A stretch of 64,000 nucleotides of DNA from an uncultured Eubacteriales bacterium (GCA_902779185.1 CACZAM010000001.1:100927-164926), one strand, 5' to 3'; positions 34,019-43,493 are shown, counted from the stretch's first letter. The notes: generated by a model not told the origin, from the sequence alone. Program-made: numbers and translations.

Positions 34019-35926
34019 ATGAAGAGGAATCTTTATCTGACAACAAGGCCTGTCGAAGAGGCGAGAGAGATATACATGAGAGCACTTGGCGATGCTGCAG
34101 AGCCTCGTGCAGAAAAGGTCAGGGTCATCGATGCCCTGGGCAGGGTCACATCTGAAGCAGTATATGCGATCTATTCTTCGCCGCTTTACAATTCGGCTGC
34201 AATGGACGGCATTGCAGTCATATCATCCAGAACGACCGGCGCATCGGAGGCTGCTCCTGTTACACTGAAAGCAGGGGATGACTATGTCATAGTCGATACC
34301 GGTGATCCTATAAAGAAACCGTACGATGCTGTCATAATGGCGGAAGATACACAGGAGACTGAAGACGGCATGGTGATACGCTCCGCGGCTCCGTCGTGGC
34401 AGCATGTAAGGCCTGTAGGCGAGGACATAGTCGAGGGTGAGATGATCCTCACGCGCTGTCACAGGATACGCCCTATAGACATAGGCGTCCTTCTTTCAGG
34501 AGGAGTCACGGAGATATCCGTATTTGCGCAGCCGAAAGTAGGCATAATCCCTACGGGGACAGAGATCGTGGAGCCATATGAGGATCCGCAGGAAGGCGAC
34601 ATTATCGAGTCAAATTCCAGGATGTTTGAAGCAATGGTACGTGAACAGGGAGGTATTCCGTGCCGGTATGACATAGTGCCGGATGAATACGAAACGATAA
34701 AGGCGAGCGTGCTGAAGGCTCTTGATGAGAACGACATGGTTATCGTGAATGCCGGGTCGAGTGCCGGTACGGAGGATTATACTGTTCACATCCTGAGAGA
34801 AATCGGTGAAGTCTTTGTACACGGTGTTGCCATGAAACCGGGCAAGCCGGTAATACTGGCCAGGGCGTGCGGCAAGCCTGTCATAGGGATCCCGGGATAT
34901 CCGGTATCTGCATATCTGGCCATGGAGAACTTCGCTTATCCTGTGCTCAGAAGATTTTCGGGATTCAGGGAGTCCGGAGAGAGAAACATAGAAGCCGTTC
35001 TCTCGCGCAGGCTGGTCTCATCCCTCAAACACAGAGAGTACGTACGTGTCAGGGTCGGACGTGTGGGGGACAGATATGTCTGCGCACCTCTGGCAAGAGG
35101 CGCCGGTGCTGCTATGAGCATGGTGAGAGCTGACGGATTCTGCGTGATCCCGCAGGAATCCGAAGGCTATGAGGCAGGAGATACCGTAGAAGTCACATTG
35201 CTCTGTTCACCTGAAGAGATAAACAGAACCATAGTATGCACCGGAAGTCATGACATGCTGCTTGACGTGATCTCTGACATGATGTCGGGAGAAGGGGAAG
35301 GCATCAGACTTTCAAGCACACATGTAGGCAGCCTTGGAGGACTCATGGCACTGCAGAGAGATGAGGCACATATTACACCTTCACATCTGCTGGATGAGGA
35401 GACCGGCATTTACAACGAATCATATATCCGCTCGCTTTTTCCGGGAGAGGAGATGGTACTGGTAAAAGGCGTCGGAAGGATACAGGGGCTCATGGTTGCT
35501 CCGGGCAACCCTCTGGACATTAAGGGCGTAGAGGATCTCACCAGAGTCAAATATGTAAACAGGCAGAGAGGAGCCGGAACGCGCGTGCTGCTCGATTATA
35601 AGCTGAAGCAGGCCGGCATATCTACGGCAGAAGTTGATGGATACGATGCCGAAGCAGCAACTCATATGGCCGTAGCGGCACAGGTCGCAAGCGGCGAGGC
35701 GGACTGCGGCATGGGAGTCTACTCTGCGGCGCATGCGATGGGGCTCGACTTCATTCCGGTGGGAGAAGAGGAATACGACTTTGTCATGAGACCGGAGACC
35801 CTGGAGATGCCGGAGATGAAGAACTTCCTTCGCCTGCTGACAAGCGGGGGATTCAAAGCGGAGCTTGAAAGACTTGGCGGCTATTCAACGGAAAAAACAG
35901 GAGAGATCAGATACATAAACTCCTGA
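34019..35926 (+). CDS. MoeA fused to a periplasmic-binding-protein-like domain
   Basis: ATG 34019 with GAAAGG upstream gives 635 residues. Residues 1-405 form a second MoeA (AAMDGIAV, PTGTEIVEP, NAGSSAGTEDYT, IPGYPVSAYLAMENF). Residues about 410-635 form a type-2 binding-protein-like domain (TGSHDMLLDVISDMM, LVKGVGRIQGLMVAPGNP, RQRGAGTRVLLDYKL, SGEADCGMGVYSAA), similar to the PBP_like domain found alone or after MoeA in archaea and Clostridia. The domain has no signal peptide and stays in the cytoplasm, where it might bind oxyanion or pterin. Last gene of the cofactor operon. Confidence 0.92.
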   Translation: MKRNLYLTTRPVEEAREIYMRALGDAAEPRAEKVRVIDALGRVTSEAVYAIYSSPLYNSAAMDGIAVISSRTTGASEAAPVTLKAGDDYVIVDTGDPIKKPYDAVIMAEDTQETEDGMVIRSAAPSWQHVRPVGEDIVEGEMILTRCHRIRPIDIGVLLSGGVTEISVFAQPKVGIIPTGTEIVEPYEDPQEGDIIESNSRMFEAMVREQGGIPCRYDIVPDEYETIKASVLKALDENDMVIVNAGSSAGTEDYTVHILREIGEVFVHGVAMKPGKPVILARACGKPVIGIPGYPVSAYLAMENFAYPVLRRFSGFRESGERNIEAVLSRRLVSSLKHREYVRVRVGRVGDRYVCAPLARGAGAAMSMVRADGFCVIPQESEGYEAGDTVEVTLLCSPEEINRTIVCTGSHDMLLDVISDMMSGEGEGIRLSSTHVGSLGGLMALQRDEAHITPSHLLDEETGIYNESYIRSLFPGEEMVLVKGVGRIQGLMVAPGNPLDIKGVEDLTRVKYVNRQRGAGTRVLLDYKLKQAGISTAEVDGYDAEAATHMAVAAQVASGEADCGMGVYSAAHAMGLDFIPVGEEEYDFVMRPETLEMPEMKNFLRLLTSGGFKAELERLGGYSTEKTGEIRYINS

Positions 35927-35939
35927 AGATAAGCAGATG

Positions 35940-35972
35940 AAAAAAGAGCCGGGCTGGTTTACAGCTCGGCTC
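35940..35972 (-). terminator. Terminator of the minus-strand zinc-ribbon gene
   Basis: GAGCCGGGCT (35946-35955) and AGCTCGGCTC (35963-35972) pair with one wobble; on the minus strand six T (35945-35940) follow. The stop codon of the zinc-ribbon gene lies in the loop. The moeA fusion gene ends 13 bases away on the other strand and may use the same hairpin. Confidence 0.75.
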
Positions 35973-36429
35973 CGCAGTCTAAACAATAAGGAGTGCCTTT
36001 TGGGTTGAGCGTGCCGCACTCCGGGCACACCGCCATTCTGGATTCATCGACCGCGTCTGTGACGCGTATCCTAACACCTGTATCAAGCTTTTCCGCTATC
36101 GATTCGGCATAGCGGTTAAGCTTTATATTTTGCCTGTAAAAGGTCTTTCCGCAGGCTGAATGAAGAGCTTCGAAGCCGGCGCGGTAGCCCTCATCCGTAT
36201 CCCAGAGTATCGTGACCACATCGTGTATGCCGCCTCTGTCTGTGATGAAAGTCACATTACGGACTTCATCGCAATAGACTGCGGCATAGATGGAATCCGC
36301 TATTGCGAGCACACCGAAATCGACCGGGCGGCCGTCTTCGTTAAGGAATATGGCCGCCTTAGGAGTCAGTTTAAACTCCTTGAACCGCTGTGCATGTCTA
36401 TTAACGATATAGTAATTACTGTCAAGCAT
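35959..36429 (-). CDS. Hypothetical protein with C-terminal zinc ribbon
   Basis: A 156-residue soluble protein. Residues 1-125 form an alpha/beta domain I do not recognise (FLNEDGRPVDFGVLAIADS, VYCDEVRNVTFITDRGG). The C-terminus is a zinc ribbon with CPECG and CLDCG spaced by ten residues. It starts at ATG 36429, 14 bases downstream of the end of the aldo/keto reductase gene, and is likely cotranscribed with it. The N-terminal part may resemble PH-like or band-type domains, but I cannot assign it. Confidence 0.7.
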   Translation of the reverse strand: MLDSNYYIVNRHAQRFKEFKLTPKAAIFLNEDGRPVDFGVLAIADSIYAAVYCDEVRNVTFITDRGGIHDVVTILWDTDEGYRAGFEALHSACGKTFYRQNIKLNRYAESIAEKLDTGVRIRVTDAVDESRMAVCPECGTLNPKGTPYCLDCGAEL

Positions 36430-36443
36430 AATGATATAAACAC

Positions 36444-37475
36444 TTAATCGACTTTGACTTCTCCCGCGAGGACTTTCTTATAGTCCTCGTAGTTCTTTTT
36501 GAGCAGATTCGGGGTATCGAGCTCGTACGGGCAGTGCGCCGTGCACTGTCCGCATTCTATGCATGTCTCGATCTTCTTCATTTCCTCCTGCCAGTGCTCA
36601 TTGAGCCAGGAAGCAGAAGGCGCGCGCCTCAGCATGAGGGACATCCTTGCGCAGTTATTGATGGCGATCCCCATAGGGCAGGTAGCCAGGCAGTAACCGC
36701 AGCCTCTGCAGAAGTCTCCCGCGAGAGCTTTCTTTTCGCCCTCGATGTAGCCGCGCATCTCATCAGTGAGTACAGGTGTATTGTCCATGTAAGACAGCCA
36801 CTCGTCGAGTTCGCTTTCTTTCTGAACACCCCAGATAGGGAGCACGTCAGGATAGTCCTCGAGGAATGCCATGGCTACATCTGACCTTGTGATGAGACCG
36901 CCTGCAAGGCTCTTCATGGCTATGAATCCCATGCCTTTTGCGATGCAGCGCTCAACGAGTTCATAGTCTTTTGGATCAGCAAGGAAGCTGAAAGGGAACT
37001 GAAGGGTCTCATAAAGACCGGAATCTACGAGGTCGAAAGCGACTCCGATCTTGTGAGCTGTTACTCCGATATGGCGTATTTTGCCTGCCTCTTTTGCCTC
37101 CAGCAGTGCTTCATAAACGCCCGTACCGTCGCCGGGAGCATATACCTGGCTGACCATGTGCAGCTGATACAGGTCTATGTAATCCGTGCGGAGCTCTCTG
37201 AGTGAAGTCTCCAGATCTTCTCTGACCTTGTCGCCTGTAGTGGCGGCTGTCTTTGTAGCGATGTAAACCTTATCTCGCATACCCTCGAAAGCGATGCCGA
37301 GCTTGGTCTCGCTGTCGGTGTATGCCCGAGCTGTGTCGAAGTAGCGCATGCCGCCTTCGTATGCCTTGCGGAGCAGGGCTACGGCGTCCTCAGTGCTTCT
37401 CCTCTGGATAGGGAGTGCTCCGAACGCATTCTGCGGTACGGTTATGCCTGTGCCTCCGAGTGTGAGCTGTCTCAT
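36444..37475 (-). CDS. Aldo/keto reductase with C-terminal [4Fe-4S] domain
   Basis: ATG 37475 with AGGGGG upstream gives 343 residues; a longer frame lacks support. The TIM-barrel aldo/keto reductase part has GMRYFDTARAYTDSE (catalytic Asp and Tyr), KTAAT (Lys) and HMVSQ (in place of the usual catalytic His region). From about 255 there are two ferredoxin-like motifs (CRGCGYCLATCP, then CIECGQCTAHCP near 315). Fe-S aldo/keto reductases of this kind are widespread in anaerobes and probably exchange electrons with ferredoxin; the substrate is unknown. Next upstream is the M32 peptidase. Confidence 0.9.
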   Translation of the reverse strand: MRQLTLGGTGITVPQNAFGALPIQRRSTEDAVALLRKAYEGGMRYFDTARAYTDSETKLGIAFEGMRDKVYIATKTAATTGDKVREDLETSLRELRTDYIDLYQLHMVSQVYAPGDGTGVYEALLEAKEAGKIRHIGVTAHKIGVAFDLVDSGLYETLQFPFSFLADPKDYELVERCIAKGMGFIAMKSLAGGLITRSDVAMAFLEDYPDVLPIWGVQKESELDEWLSYMDNTPVLTDEMRGYIEGEKKALAGDFCRGCGYCLATCPMGIAINNCARMSLMLRRAPSASWLNEHWQEEMKKIETCIECGQCTAHCPYELDTPNLLKKNYEDYKKVLAGEVKVD

Positions 37476-37497
37476 TTTCGTTTCCCCCTTTGATGAC

Positions 37498-39009
37498 CTA
37501 AAGTCCGTAAAGTTCTGTGTATTTGTTTTCAAGATAGTCTATATAATATCCCGGATCGAATTCCGCTTCCAGGACTCTGCTGAGCAGTCCGGCAGGGGTG
37601 AATCTTCCACCGTGCTGCCATATGTGTTCGCGGTTCCATTCGTTGACCGGGCCAAAGTCACCGCTTTCAATGCAGGCGTCAAAATCCACTGTCTCACGCA
37701 TCTTTGCCAGGAACTGGGCTCCGTACGCGTTGCCGAGTGCGTATGACGGGAAGTATCCGATCGCTCCGCCTGCCCAGTGGCTGTCCTGCAGAACTCCGTT
37801 TTTATCATCGGGCACATCGATGCCGAGGTATTCTTTATACATGCGGTTCCATTCCGCAGGAAGATCCTTTACTTCGAGCTCATCATGCATGACGCGCTTC
37901 TCGAGCTCATAGCGTATCATTATATGCAGCGAATATGTCAGTTCATCTGCTTCAGTTCTGATGAGAGAAGGCTGCACCTTGTTCACTGCCCGGTAGAATT
38001 CTTCTGCATCATGGCCTTCCATCTGCTCGGGAAAGATGCGTACGAGTTCAGGGAAGATGAGGCGGCAGAACGCTCTGCTTCTGCCAATGATGTTCTCATA
38101 GAATCTGCTCTGGCTCTCGTGGATGCTCATCGATACGCCGCCGTCCAGAACGGTGTATGCAAGCTCATCGGCCGAACCTGTATCGTAAAGCGCGTGTCCT
38201 CCTTCGTGGATCACGCTGTACATCGAGTAGGCAAAATCATTCTCATAATAATGTGTTGTGATGCGCTCATCGTGATGAGAACCGAGGCTTGTCGTGAACG
38301 GATGCTCAGTCGTAGAAAGGCCTACATGACCGAGGTCGAGCCCTATCTGCTTCATGAGGTGCCGGGACAGTTCCTCCTGCCTTGAGGCAGGGAAATATCC
38401 GTGCCTGATGCTGTTATCGATCTGAGGTGCTTCGGAGATACGCTTCAGAAGAGGCACTATGCCTTCCCGCAGTCTGTTAAAGAATCTGTCACACGCCTCC
38501 ATGGTGAGGCCTTCCTCATACTCATTAAGGCAGTGATCATAAGGATCCATGTCAGGATCGATGTAATTTGCAAATTTCTTCTGGTAAGCGAAGATATCTT
38601 CAAGATAAGGGCAGAACATCGCGAAATCCGATGAGTTCTTTGCTCTTTCCCATACGTCCTCTGCCTTTACCACAAGCTCCTGATAAGCTATGTATTCATC
38701 CATCGGGATCTTCTTCATCTCGCGGATGTCCCTGAGCAGCAGATATACCATCCGCTTCTCATCGGGACTGAGGTCATTTCTGCTTGCGTCGAGGAACTCC
38801 AGGAACTCAACGGTCTCATCAGATGTGCTCTGTCTGTATATCTCCTCAGACAGGACGGACATCGATACAGCCCTGTTTTCAGCTGTCTCTTTCGGTGCCG
38901 TGGTGCATCCGTCATAATAAATGAGGCCCATCGCGTGATCATAGGCAGCCATTCTGCGCTGCAGCGACATCAGCTTTTCACGGGCTTCATCAATAGAAAT
39001 ATTTGTCAT
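37498..39009 (-). CDS. M32-family metallocarboxypeptidase
   Basis: A 503-residue cytoplasmic zinc peptidase, full family length. The HEGGH zinc motif lies at about 268-272 (HExxH) with the downstream HESQSRFYEN element giving the third ligand Glu; the family DPY and IRTEADE segments are present. It trims single residues from peptide C-termini with broad specificity. The ATG has GGAGG eleven bases upstream. The gene ends 22 bases before the aldo/keto reductase gene on the same strand. Fits an amino-acid-fermenting lifestyle. Confidence 0.94.
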   Translation of the reverse strand: MTNISIDEAREKLMSLQRRMAAYDHAMGLIYYDGCTTAPKETAENRAVSMSVLSEEIYRQSTSDETVEFLEFLDASRNDLSPDEKRMVYLLLRDIREMKKIPMDEYIAYQELVVKAEDVWERAKNSSDFAMFCPYLEDIFAYQKKFANYIDPDMDPYDHCLNEYEEGLTMEACDRFFNRLREGIVPLLKRISEAPQIDNSIRHGYFPASRQEELSRHLMKQIGLDLGHVGLSTTEHPFTTSLGSHHDERITTHYYENDFAYSMYSVIHEGGHALYDTGSADELAYTVLDGGVSMSIHESQSRFYENIIGRSRAFCRLIFPELVRIFPEQMEGHDAEEFYRAVNKVQPSLIRTEADELTYSLHIMIRYELEKRVMHDELEVKDLPAEWNRMYKEYLGIDVPDDKNGVLQDSHWAGGAIGYFPSYALGNAYGAQFLAKMRETVDFDACIESGDFGPVNEWNREHIWQHGGRFTPAGLLSRVLEAEFDPGYYIDYLENKYTELYGL

Positions 39010-39030
39010 AAAAATAATACCTCCGGTAAC

Positions 39031-39056
39031 TGATTAAGTGTATTATAGAATAATCA
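39031..39056. promoter_or_regulatory. AT-rich divergent promoter region with inverted repeat
   Basis: Between the M32 peptidase (minus) and the MATE gene (plus) lies TGATTA (39031-39036) mirrored by TAATCA (39051-39056). The minus strand has TATAAT at 39047-39042 as a possible -10 for the peptidase. A third TGATTA at 39060-39065 may extend an operator array. No -35 is convincing. Confidence 0.35.
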
Positions 39057-39085
39057 AAGCTGATTAGCCATATGAAAGAGGACCA

Positions 39086-40438
39086 ATGGAATTCAATACG
39101 GGGCAGGTAAACAGAAAACTCGTCAGGATAGCAGCACCGATAGCCATACAGGGAATAGTATCGGCGACCCTCTCCATGGTAGACAACATCATGGTGGGAT
39201 TTCTGGGAGAAACAGAGCTTGCGGCAGTAGGCGTTGGTTCTCAGCTGTTTATGGTGCATTATCTTGTGCTGTTCGGGATACTGTCTGGATCAGCGACCTT
39301 CATGGCGCAGTTCTACGGTACAAAAGACATGAACAACATACGCAAGGTAATAGGCTTTGACTTTACGCTTCTCGCCGTTCTGGGAGCAGTGATCTTTGTT
39401 CTTGTCAATTGCTTCACCGACGGCATACTGTCCATATATACCGAAGATCCTGCGGTAAAAGCTCTAGCTGCTCAGTATGTGGTGATCAACAGCTTTTCTT
39501 TTCTGTTGCTGGCTGTTTCTGCGCCTCTTGAGATGGCTTTCAAGGCGACCCAGCAGGTGAAGATACCGATGGCTGTAAGCACGGTGATCTTCTTTGCAAA
39601 CATCACCATCAACTACGTCCTTATTTTCGGTAAGCTTGGCTTCCCGAAGATGGGTGTTGCAGGCGCGGCGATAGGGACGGTATCATCAAGGATAATAGAA
39701 GTCCTCATGAATTCATTTTTCGCTTTCCGTGAGAGAAACGAATTCTACGGTAAGGTCAGAGGCTATTTCGGATGGGACAGGGAGCTCGTAAAGCGGATAA
39801 TAAAGAATGCCACGCCGACTACTATAAATGAGTTCTTATGGAGCTTCGGACAGACCATGTTTGTGGCAGCTTTCAGCCGCATAAGCACTACCGCGTACGC
39901 GGCTTATCAGGCGGCAAATTCTATTTTCAACATATTCAACTTCGCGGCTTTCAGCATAGGAGACGCTGCTCTTATACTTGTAGGAGAAAAGCTTGGAGAG
40001 GGTGACATGGAATATACATGGAAGCTCTCAAAACACCTGATAAAAGCCTGCCTGCTCGCAGGAGTCGCGATTGGAGCGATAACAATATTATTGTCAGGTC
40101 CATTATCGGGCATATTCAAATTGTCTGAAGCAGGCAAATTGTATACCAGATACATACTTGTAGTGTTCGGAGCTACGATGGCTGTGGATCTTTTCAACGG
40201 CCTGCAGATAGCCGGCATCCTCAGAGCGGGAGGGGATACGAAATTCGCCATGCTGTCCGAGAGCGCGTGCATCTGGCTCATAGCGGTGCCGCTGGCATTC
40301 ACAGCTTCTCTTGTGTGGCATCTGCCGGTATACATGGCGCTGCTGGTCACCAGAACTGAAATGTTTATCAGAGGTGCTGTTCTCGCAAAACGTTACCTTT
40401 CAAAAAAGTGGATGAATACTGTTATAACAGACCTTTAA
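39086..40438 (+). CDS. MATE-family multidrug/toxin exporter
   Basis: A 450-residue membrane protein with twelve hydrophobic segments in two halves. The first half begins RKLVRIAAPIAIQGIV and includes SMVDNIMVGFLGETELAAVG; the second half begins near residue 235 (NATPTTINEFLWS). These are typical of MATE exporters that couple cation influx to export of cationic compounds. AGAGGA lies before the ATG. No neighbouring regulator suggests a substrate. Confidence 0.93.
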   Translation: MEFNTGQVNRKLVRIAAPIAIQGIVSATLSMVDNIMVGFLGETELAAVGVGSQLFMVHYLVLFGILSGSATFMAQFYGTKDMNNIRKVIGFDFTLLAVLGAVIFVLVNCFTDGILSIYTEDPAVKALAAQYVVINSFSFLLLAVSAPLEMAFKATQQVKIPMAVSTVIFFANITINYVLIFGKLGFPKMGVAGAAIGTVSSRIIEVLMNSFFAFRERNEFYGKVRGYFGWDRELVKRIIKNATPTTINEFLWSFGQTMFVAAFSRISTTAYAAYQAANSIFNIFNFAAFSIGDAALILVGEKLGEGDMEYTWKLSKHLIKACLLAGVAIGAITILLSGPLSGIFKLSEAGKLYTRYILVVFGATMAVDLFNGLQIAGILRAGGDTKFAMLSESACIWLIAVPLAFTASLVWHLPVYMALLVTRTEMFIRGAVLAKRYLSKKWMNTVITDL

Positions 40439-40460
40439 AGATTTACGGGAGGGATGGATA

Positions 40461-42041
40461 TTGAATAAGAAAAACAGAAAACAATACTTGCTGGCTGTAC
40501 TGGTATTCCTCCTGTACTATGTTGCTCTGCTGTCCATACTGGTCTTTTGCGAGAAAGATCAGCCGGGTTCACAGATACATACATTTGCCGATGCCATATG
40601 GTATTCACTGGTAACGATCTCTTCGGTCGGTTACGGAGACGTCACCCCGGTCACACCGGCGGGTCATGTGGTCGGCATCATGTTCCTGCTGATGTCAATG
40701 GGAGTACTGGTGGCGTTATTCGGATCCGTTGTTTCCATTATCACCAGTGAGGGACTGCCGATGCTCAGACTGGGACTAAGGAGAAAGAACAACTGGTACT
40801 ATTTCGCTGAGTTCACAGCAGAGGGGGATGTGCTCGCGAAAGATATACTCCGTGATGATCCTGACGGAACCATAATATTCGGCATCAGCAGGGAAATGGA
40901 GATAGAAAAACCGGATTATCCGTGCTTTTTCATCAATGTTTCTCCTGCCAGGATAGTGAGCCACAAAAAAGGAGTGGGAAACAGATGCAAGCTTTTCTTC
41001 CTTGATGAGGATGACATCGGACGCAACCTCAAAGCGATGAATGTGCATGAGCTTGACGCGGATGTGTATGCCCGCACCATGAGCGGACAGGAGAAGATGT
41101 CGGGCAATATCCACTTCTTCCACAGCTATGACTGCTGCGCGAGAAGTTACTGGCGCGACAACCCGCTCGACTCTTCAGAAGACAACATTATGATAATAGG
41201 ATTCGGCAATTACGGCATGGCTCTTCTTGAGCGCGCGATACTCATGAACGTCAACGATCTGGATTTTGATGTATCATATCATGTGTTCGGGGACAGCAAA
41301 CGCTTCAATCAGCTGCACGTGAATCTCGATGCGGTCATGGGCATCAACAGGAAATGGCCGGGACATGACAGCATATATTTCCATGACGAGGAATGGGAGG
41401 CCGCGCGCGATGTCATCAAAATGGCTGACAGGATAATCATCTGCGATGACAGAGTGGAGACGGGATGGGATACATACTGGCAGATCATCCGGTTCTATGA
41501 AAATAAGGGGAGGATACACCTCAGAAGCAACCGCGCGGCTCCGGGCACTATATATTTCGGTACCAACGAGCAGATATACACTGTAAACCAGATAGTGCGC
41601 GAAAGGCTTAATGACGCCGCGAGGTTAATGAATGATCTCTACCGCAGGAGCGTACCGATAAGTCTCGGCTGGGACGATCTGAGCGACCGGCTTAAGCAGT
41701 CAAAGATAGCTGCCGCGGACCACCTTCTGATGAAAGTGAGGTACCTCCTGAATGACAGAACGGTATCCAGTGTGGATAAAAAGACTTTCACTGCTGCATA
41801 TGAGGCTTTACTCGAAGCAAAAAAAGATCCTGCACAGCTTGATGCCATGCGCAGGATAGAGCATGTGCGCTGGGTGCGCTTCTATGCGTATTACAACTGG
41901 AAATACGGCAAGGTCAAGGACATTGTCAATCATGAGAACCCGATGATCTGTGATTACGATGATCTTGGCGAGGAGTATAAGGCTCATCATGATCACGCGT
42001 GGGAGCTTATCGGTGAGATCGCGAAACAGCTCAAAGACTGA
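40461..42041 (+). CDS. Two-TM potassium channel with NAD-binding and RyR-like C-terminal domains
   Basis: It starts at TTG 40461 behind GGGAGGG and gives 526 residues. TM1 spans about 8-28, the pore helix and filter TISSVGYGDVTP lie near 52-63, and TM2 spans about 70-92. The cytoplasmic part contains a TrkA-N-like nucleotide fold (IMIIGFGNYGMALLERA near 248). The last 70 residues (EHVRWVRFYAYYNWKYG to the closing HDHAWELIGEIA) match the RyR domain pattern EHxRW...GW.YG. Nucleotide or ligand control of potassium flux is expected. It converges on trkH with a gap of six bases. Confidence 0.85.
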   Translation: MNKKNRKQYLLAVLVFLLYYVALLSILVFCEKDQPGSQIHTFADAIWYSLVTISSVGYGDVTPVTPAGHVVGIMFLLMSMGVLVALFGSVVSIITSEGLPMLRLGLRRKNNWYYFAEFTAEGDVLAKDILRDDPDGTIIFGISREMEIEKPDYPCFFINVSPARIVSHKKGVGNRCKLFFLDEDDIGRNLKAMNVHELDADVYARTMSGQEKMSGNIHFFHSYDCCARSYWRDNPLDSSEDNIMIIGFGNYGMALLERAILMNVNDLDFDVSYHVFGDSKRFNQLHVNLDAVMGINRKWPGHDSIYFHDEEWEAARDVIKMADRIIICDDRVETGWDTYWQIIRFYENKGRIHLRSNRAAPGTIYFGTNEQIYTVNQIVRERLNDAARLMNDLYRRSVPISLGWDDLSDRLKQSKIAAADHLLMKVRYLLNDRTVSSVDKKTFTAAYEALLEAKKDPAQLDAMRRIEHVRWVRFYAYYNWKYGKVKDIVNHENPMICDYDDLGEEYKAHHDHAWELIGEIAKQLKD

Positions 42042-42047
42042 GAGTCA

Positions 42048-43490
42048 TCAGCGCTTCCAGGTCCTGACTGAGAAAAGGAAGAGGACAGGGAAGAGCTCAA
42101 GCCTGCCCGCGAGCATGTCAAATGCCAGCACAATTTTTGAAAGGACCGAGAATGACGCGAAATTGCCTGCCGGACCTACCATTCCAAGACCCGGACCGAT
42201 GTTGTTGATGCAGGCGATCACAGCTGTGACATTTACCTCGAAAGGGAAGTTGTTGAGGGATACCAGAACCACGCTTGCTACTGTTACTATACAATAGACG
42301 GTCAGGTATACCATGCATGTAGTGAGGGTCTCTTCTTCCATTATGCGTCCTTCAAAGCGGATGCTCTCCACAGACCTTGAATGGATCATCCTGCGCATGC
42401 TTCGTCTGGCCGTACGCAGAAGAAGCATAACTCTTGACACCTTGAGACCGCCGCCGGTGCTTCCCGCGCACGCGCCTATAAACATAAGCAGTACCAGGAG
42501 GGTGCGTGAGTACTCCGGCCACTGGTTGAAATCCATGGTGCCGAAGCCGGTCGTAGTGATGATCGATGCAACGGAAAAGAAAGAATGACGGGCAGCCTGA
42601 TGGAGCGATCCATACAGGCTGTTTATATTGATCGCGATGGTTATCACAGCAAAGGCAACGATGCCAAGATACCAGTGAAACTCCTCACTTTTGAAAGCCG
42701 CACGGACTCTTCTCATGAAAATCAGGTAATACAGGTTGAAGTTGATGCCGAACAACAGCATGAATATGCCTATGATGACTTCGAAGTACTCGCTGTCATA
42801 GTAGCCTATACTGGCGCTGTGGTTCGAGAATCCGCCTGTACCGGCAGTTCCGAATACATTTATGAAACAGTCAAACAGAGGCATTCCGCCGGCAAGGAGA
42901 AGGACCAGGAGCAGTGCCGACATCGCAAAATAGATACCGTAGAGTATGGCTGCGGTGTCGCGCATCTTCGGGACGAGCTTTGCCGAGGAAGGACCCGGCG
43001 CTTCAGCCCTGAGGATATACATGCTCCGCTTGCCGCCAAGCGGGATTATGATCATGCTGAATACAAGTATTCCCATGCCGCCTATCCAGTGCGTGAAGCT
43101 GCGCCAGAAAAGCATGGCGTTATCCAGCGCCTCGATATCGTTAAGTATGCTCGAGCCGGTCGTTGTAAAACCGGATACTGTCTCAAAGAAGGCGTCAATA
43201 AAACCCGGGATCTGCCTGCTGATGACGAAAGGCAGACAGCCGAAGAAACTGAGCATGATCCACGAAAGACCGGTGATGGCAAATCCTTCGCGTGCGTAGA
43301 TGCTGCTCTTGCCGGGCTTTATAAGCCTGAGAAGCGCGCCTGCAGCTGCAGTAACAACTGCTGTGATAAGGAAAGCGCGGACAGAAGCCTGCTCATGATA
43401 AATGAGACCCACGACCGCGGGAATAATAAGAAGGCCTGCCTCTATTAATAATATTTGTCCTACTGTATGTAATACTACCTTTGTCTTCAT
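42048..43490 (-). CDS. trkH: Potassium uptake transporter membrane subunit
   Basis: A 480-residue membrane protein with four pore-type repeats. Selectivity glycines are visible in VSGFTTTGSSIL, FGTAGTGGFSN, IITTTGFGTMD and INNIGPGLGMVG. It is the TrkH/KtrB family channel-like transporter for K+ (or Na+/K+ symport). The start lies three bases after the trkA stop, so the pair is one operon. The nucleotide-binding partner TrkA sits directly upstream. Confidence 0.95.
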   Translation of the reverse strand: MKTKVVLHTVGQILLIEAGLLIIPAVVGLIYHEQASVRAFLITAVVTAAAGALLRLIKPGKSSIYAREGFAITGLSWIMLSFFGCLPFVISRQIPGFIDAFFETVSGFTTTGSSILNDIEALDNAMLFWRSFTHWIGGMGILVFSMIIIPLGGKRSMYILRAEAPGPSSAKLVPKMRDTAAILYGIYFAMSALLLVLLLAGGMPLFDCFINVFGTAGTGGFSNHSASIGYYDSEYFEVIIGIFMLLFGINFNLYYLIFMRRVRAAFKSEEFHWYLGIVAFAVITIAININSLYGSLHQAARHSFFSVASIITTTGFGTMDFNQWPEYSRTLLVLLMFIGACAGSTGGGLKVSRVMLLLRTARRSMRRMIHSRSVESIRFEGRIMEEETLTTCMVYLTVYCIVTVASVVLVSLNNFPFEVNVTAVIACINNIGPGLGMVGPAGNFASFSVLSKIVLAFDMLAGRLELFPVLFLFSVRTWKR

Positions 43491-43493
43491 GAA

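Noticed and set aside
42585-43448. 287-residue plus-strand open frame opposite trkH
   Set aside because: It is antisense to a well-conserved membrane protein and has no ribosome site or family resemblance; a codon-bias shadow.
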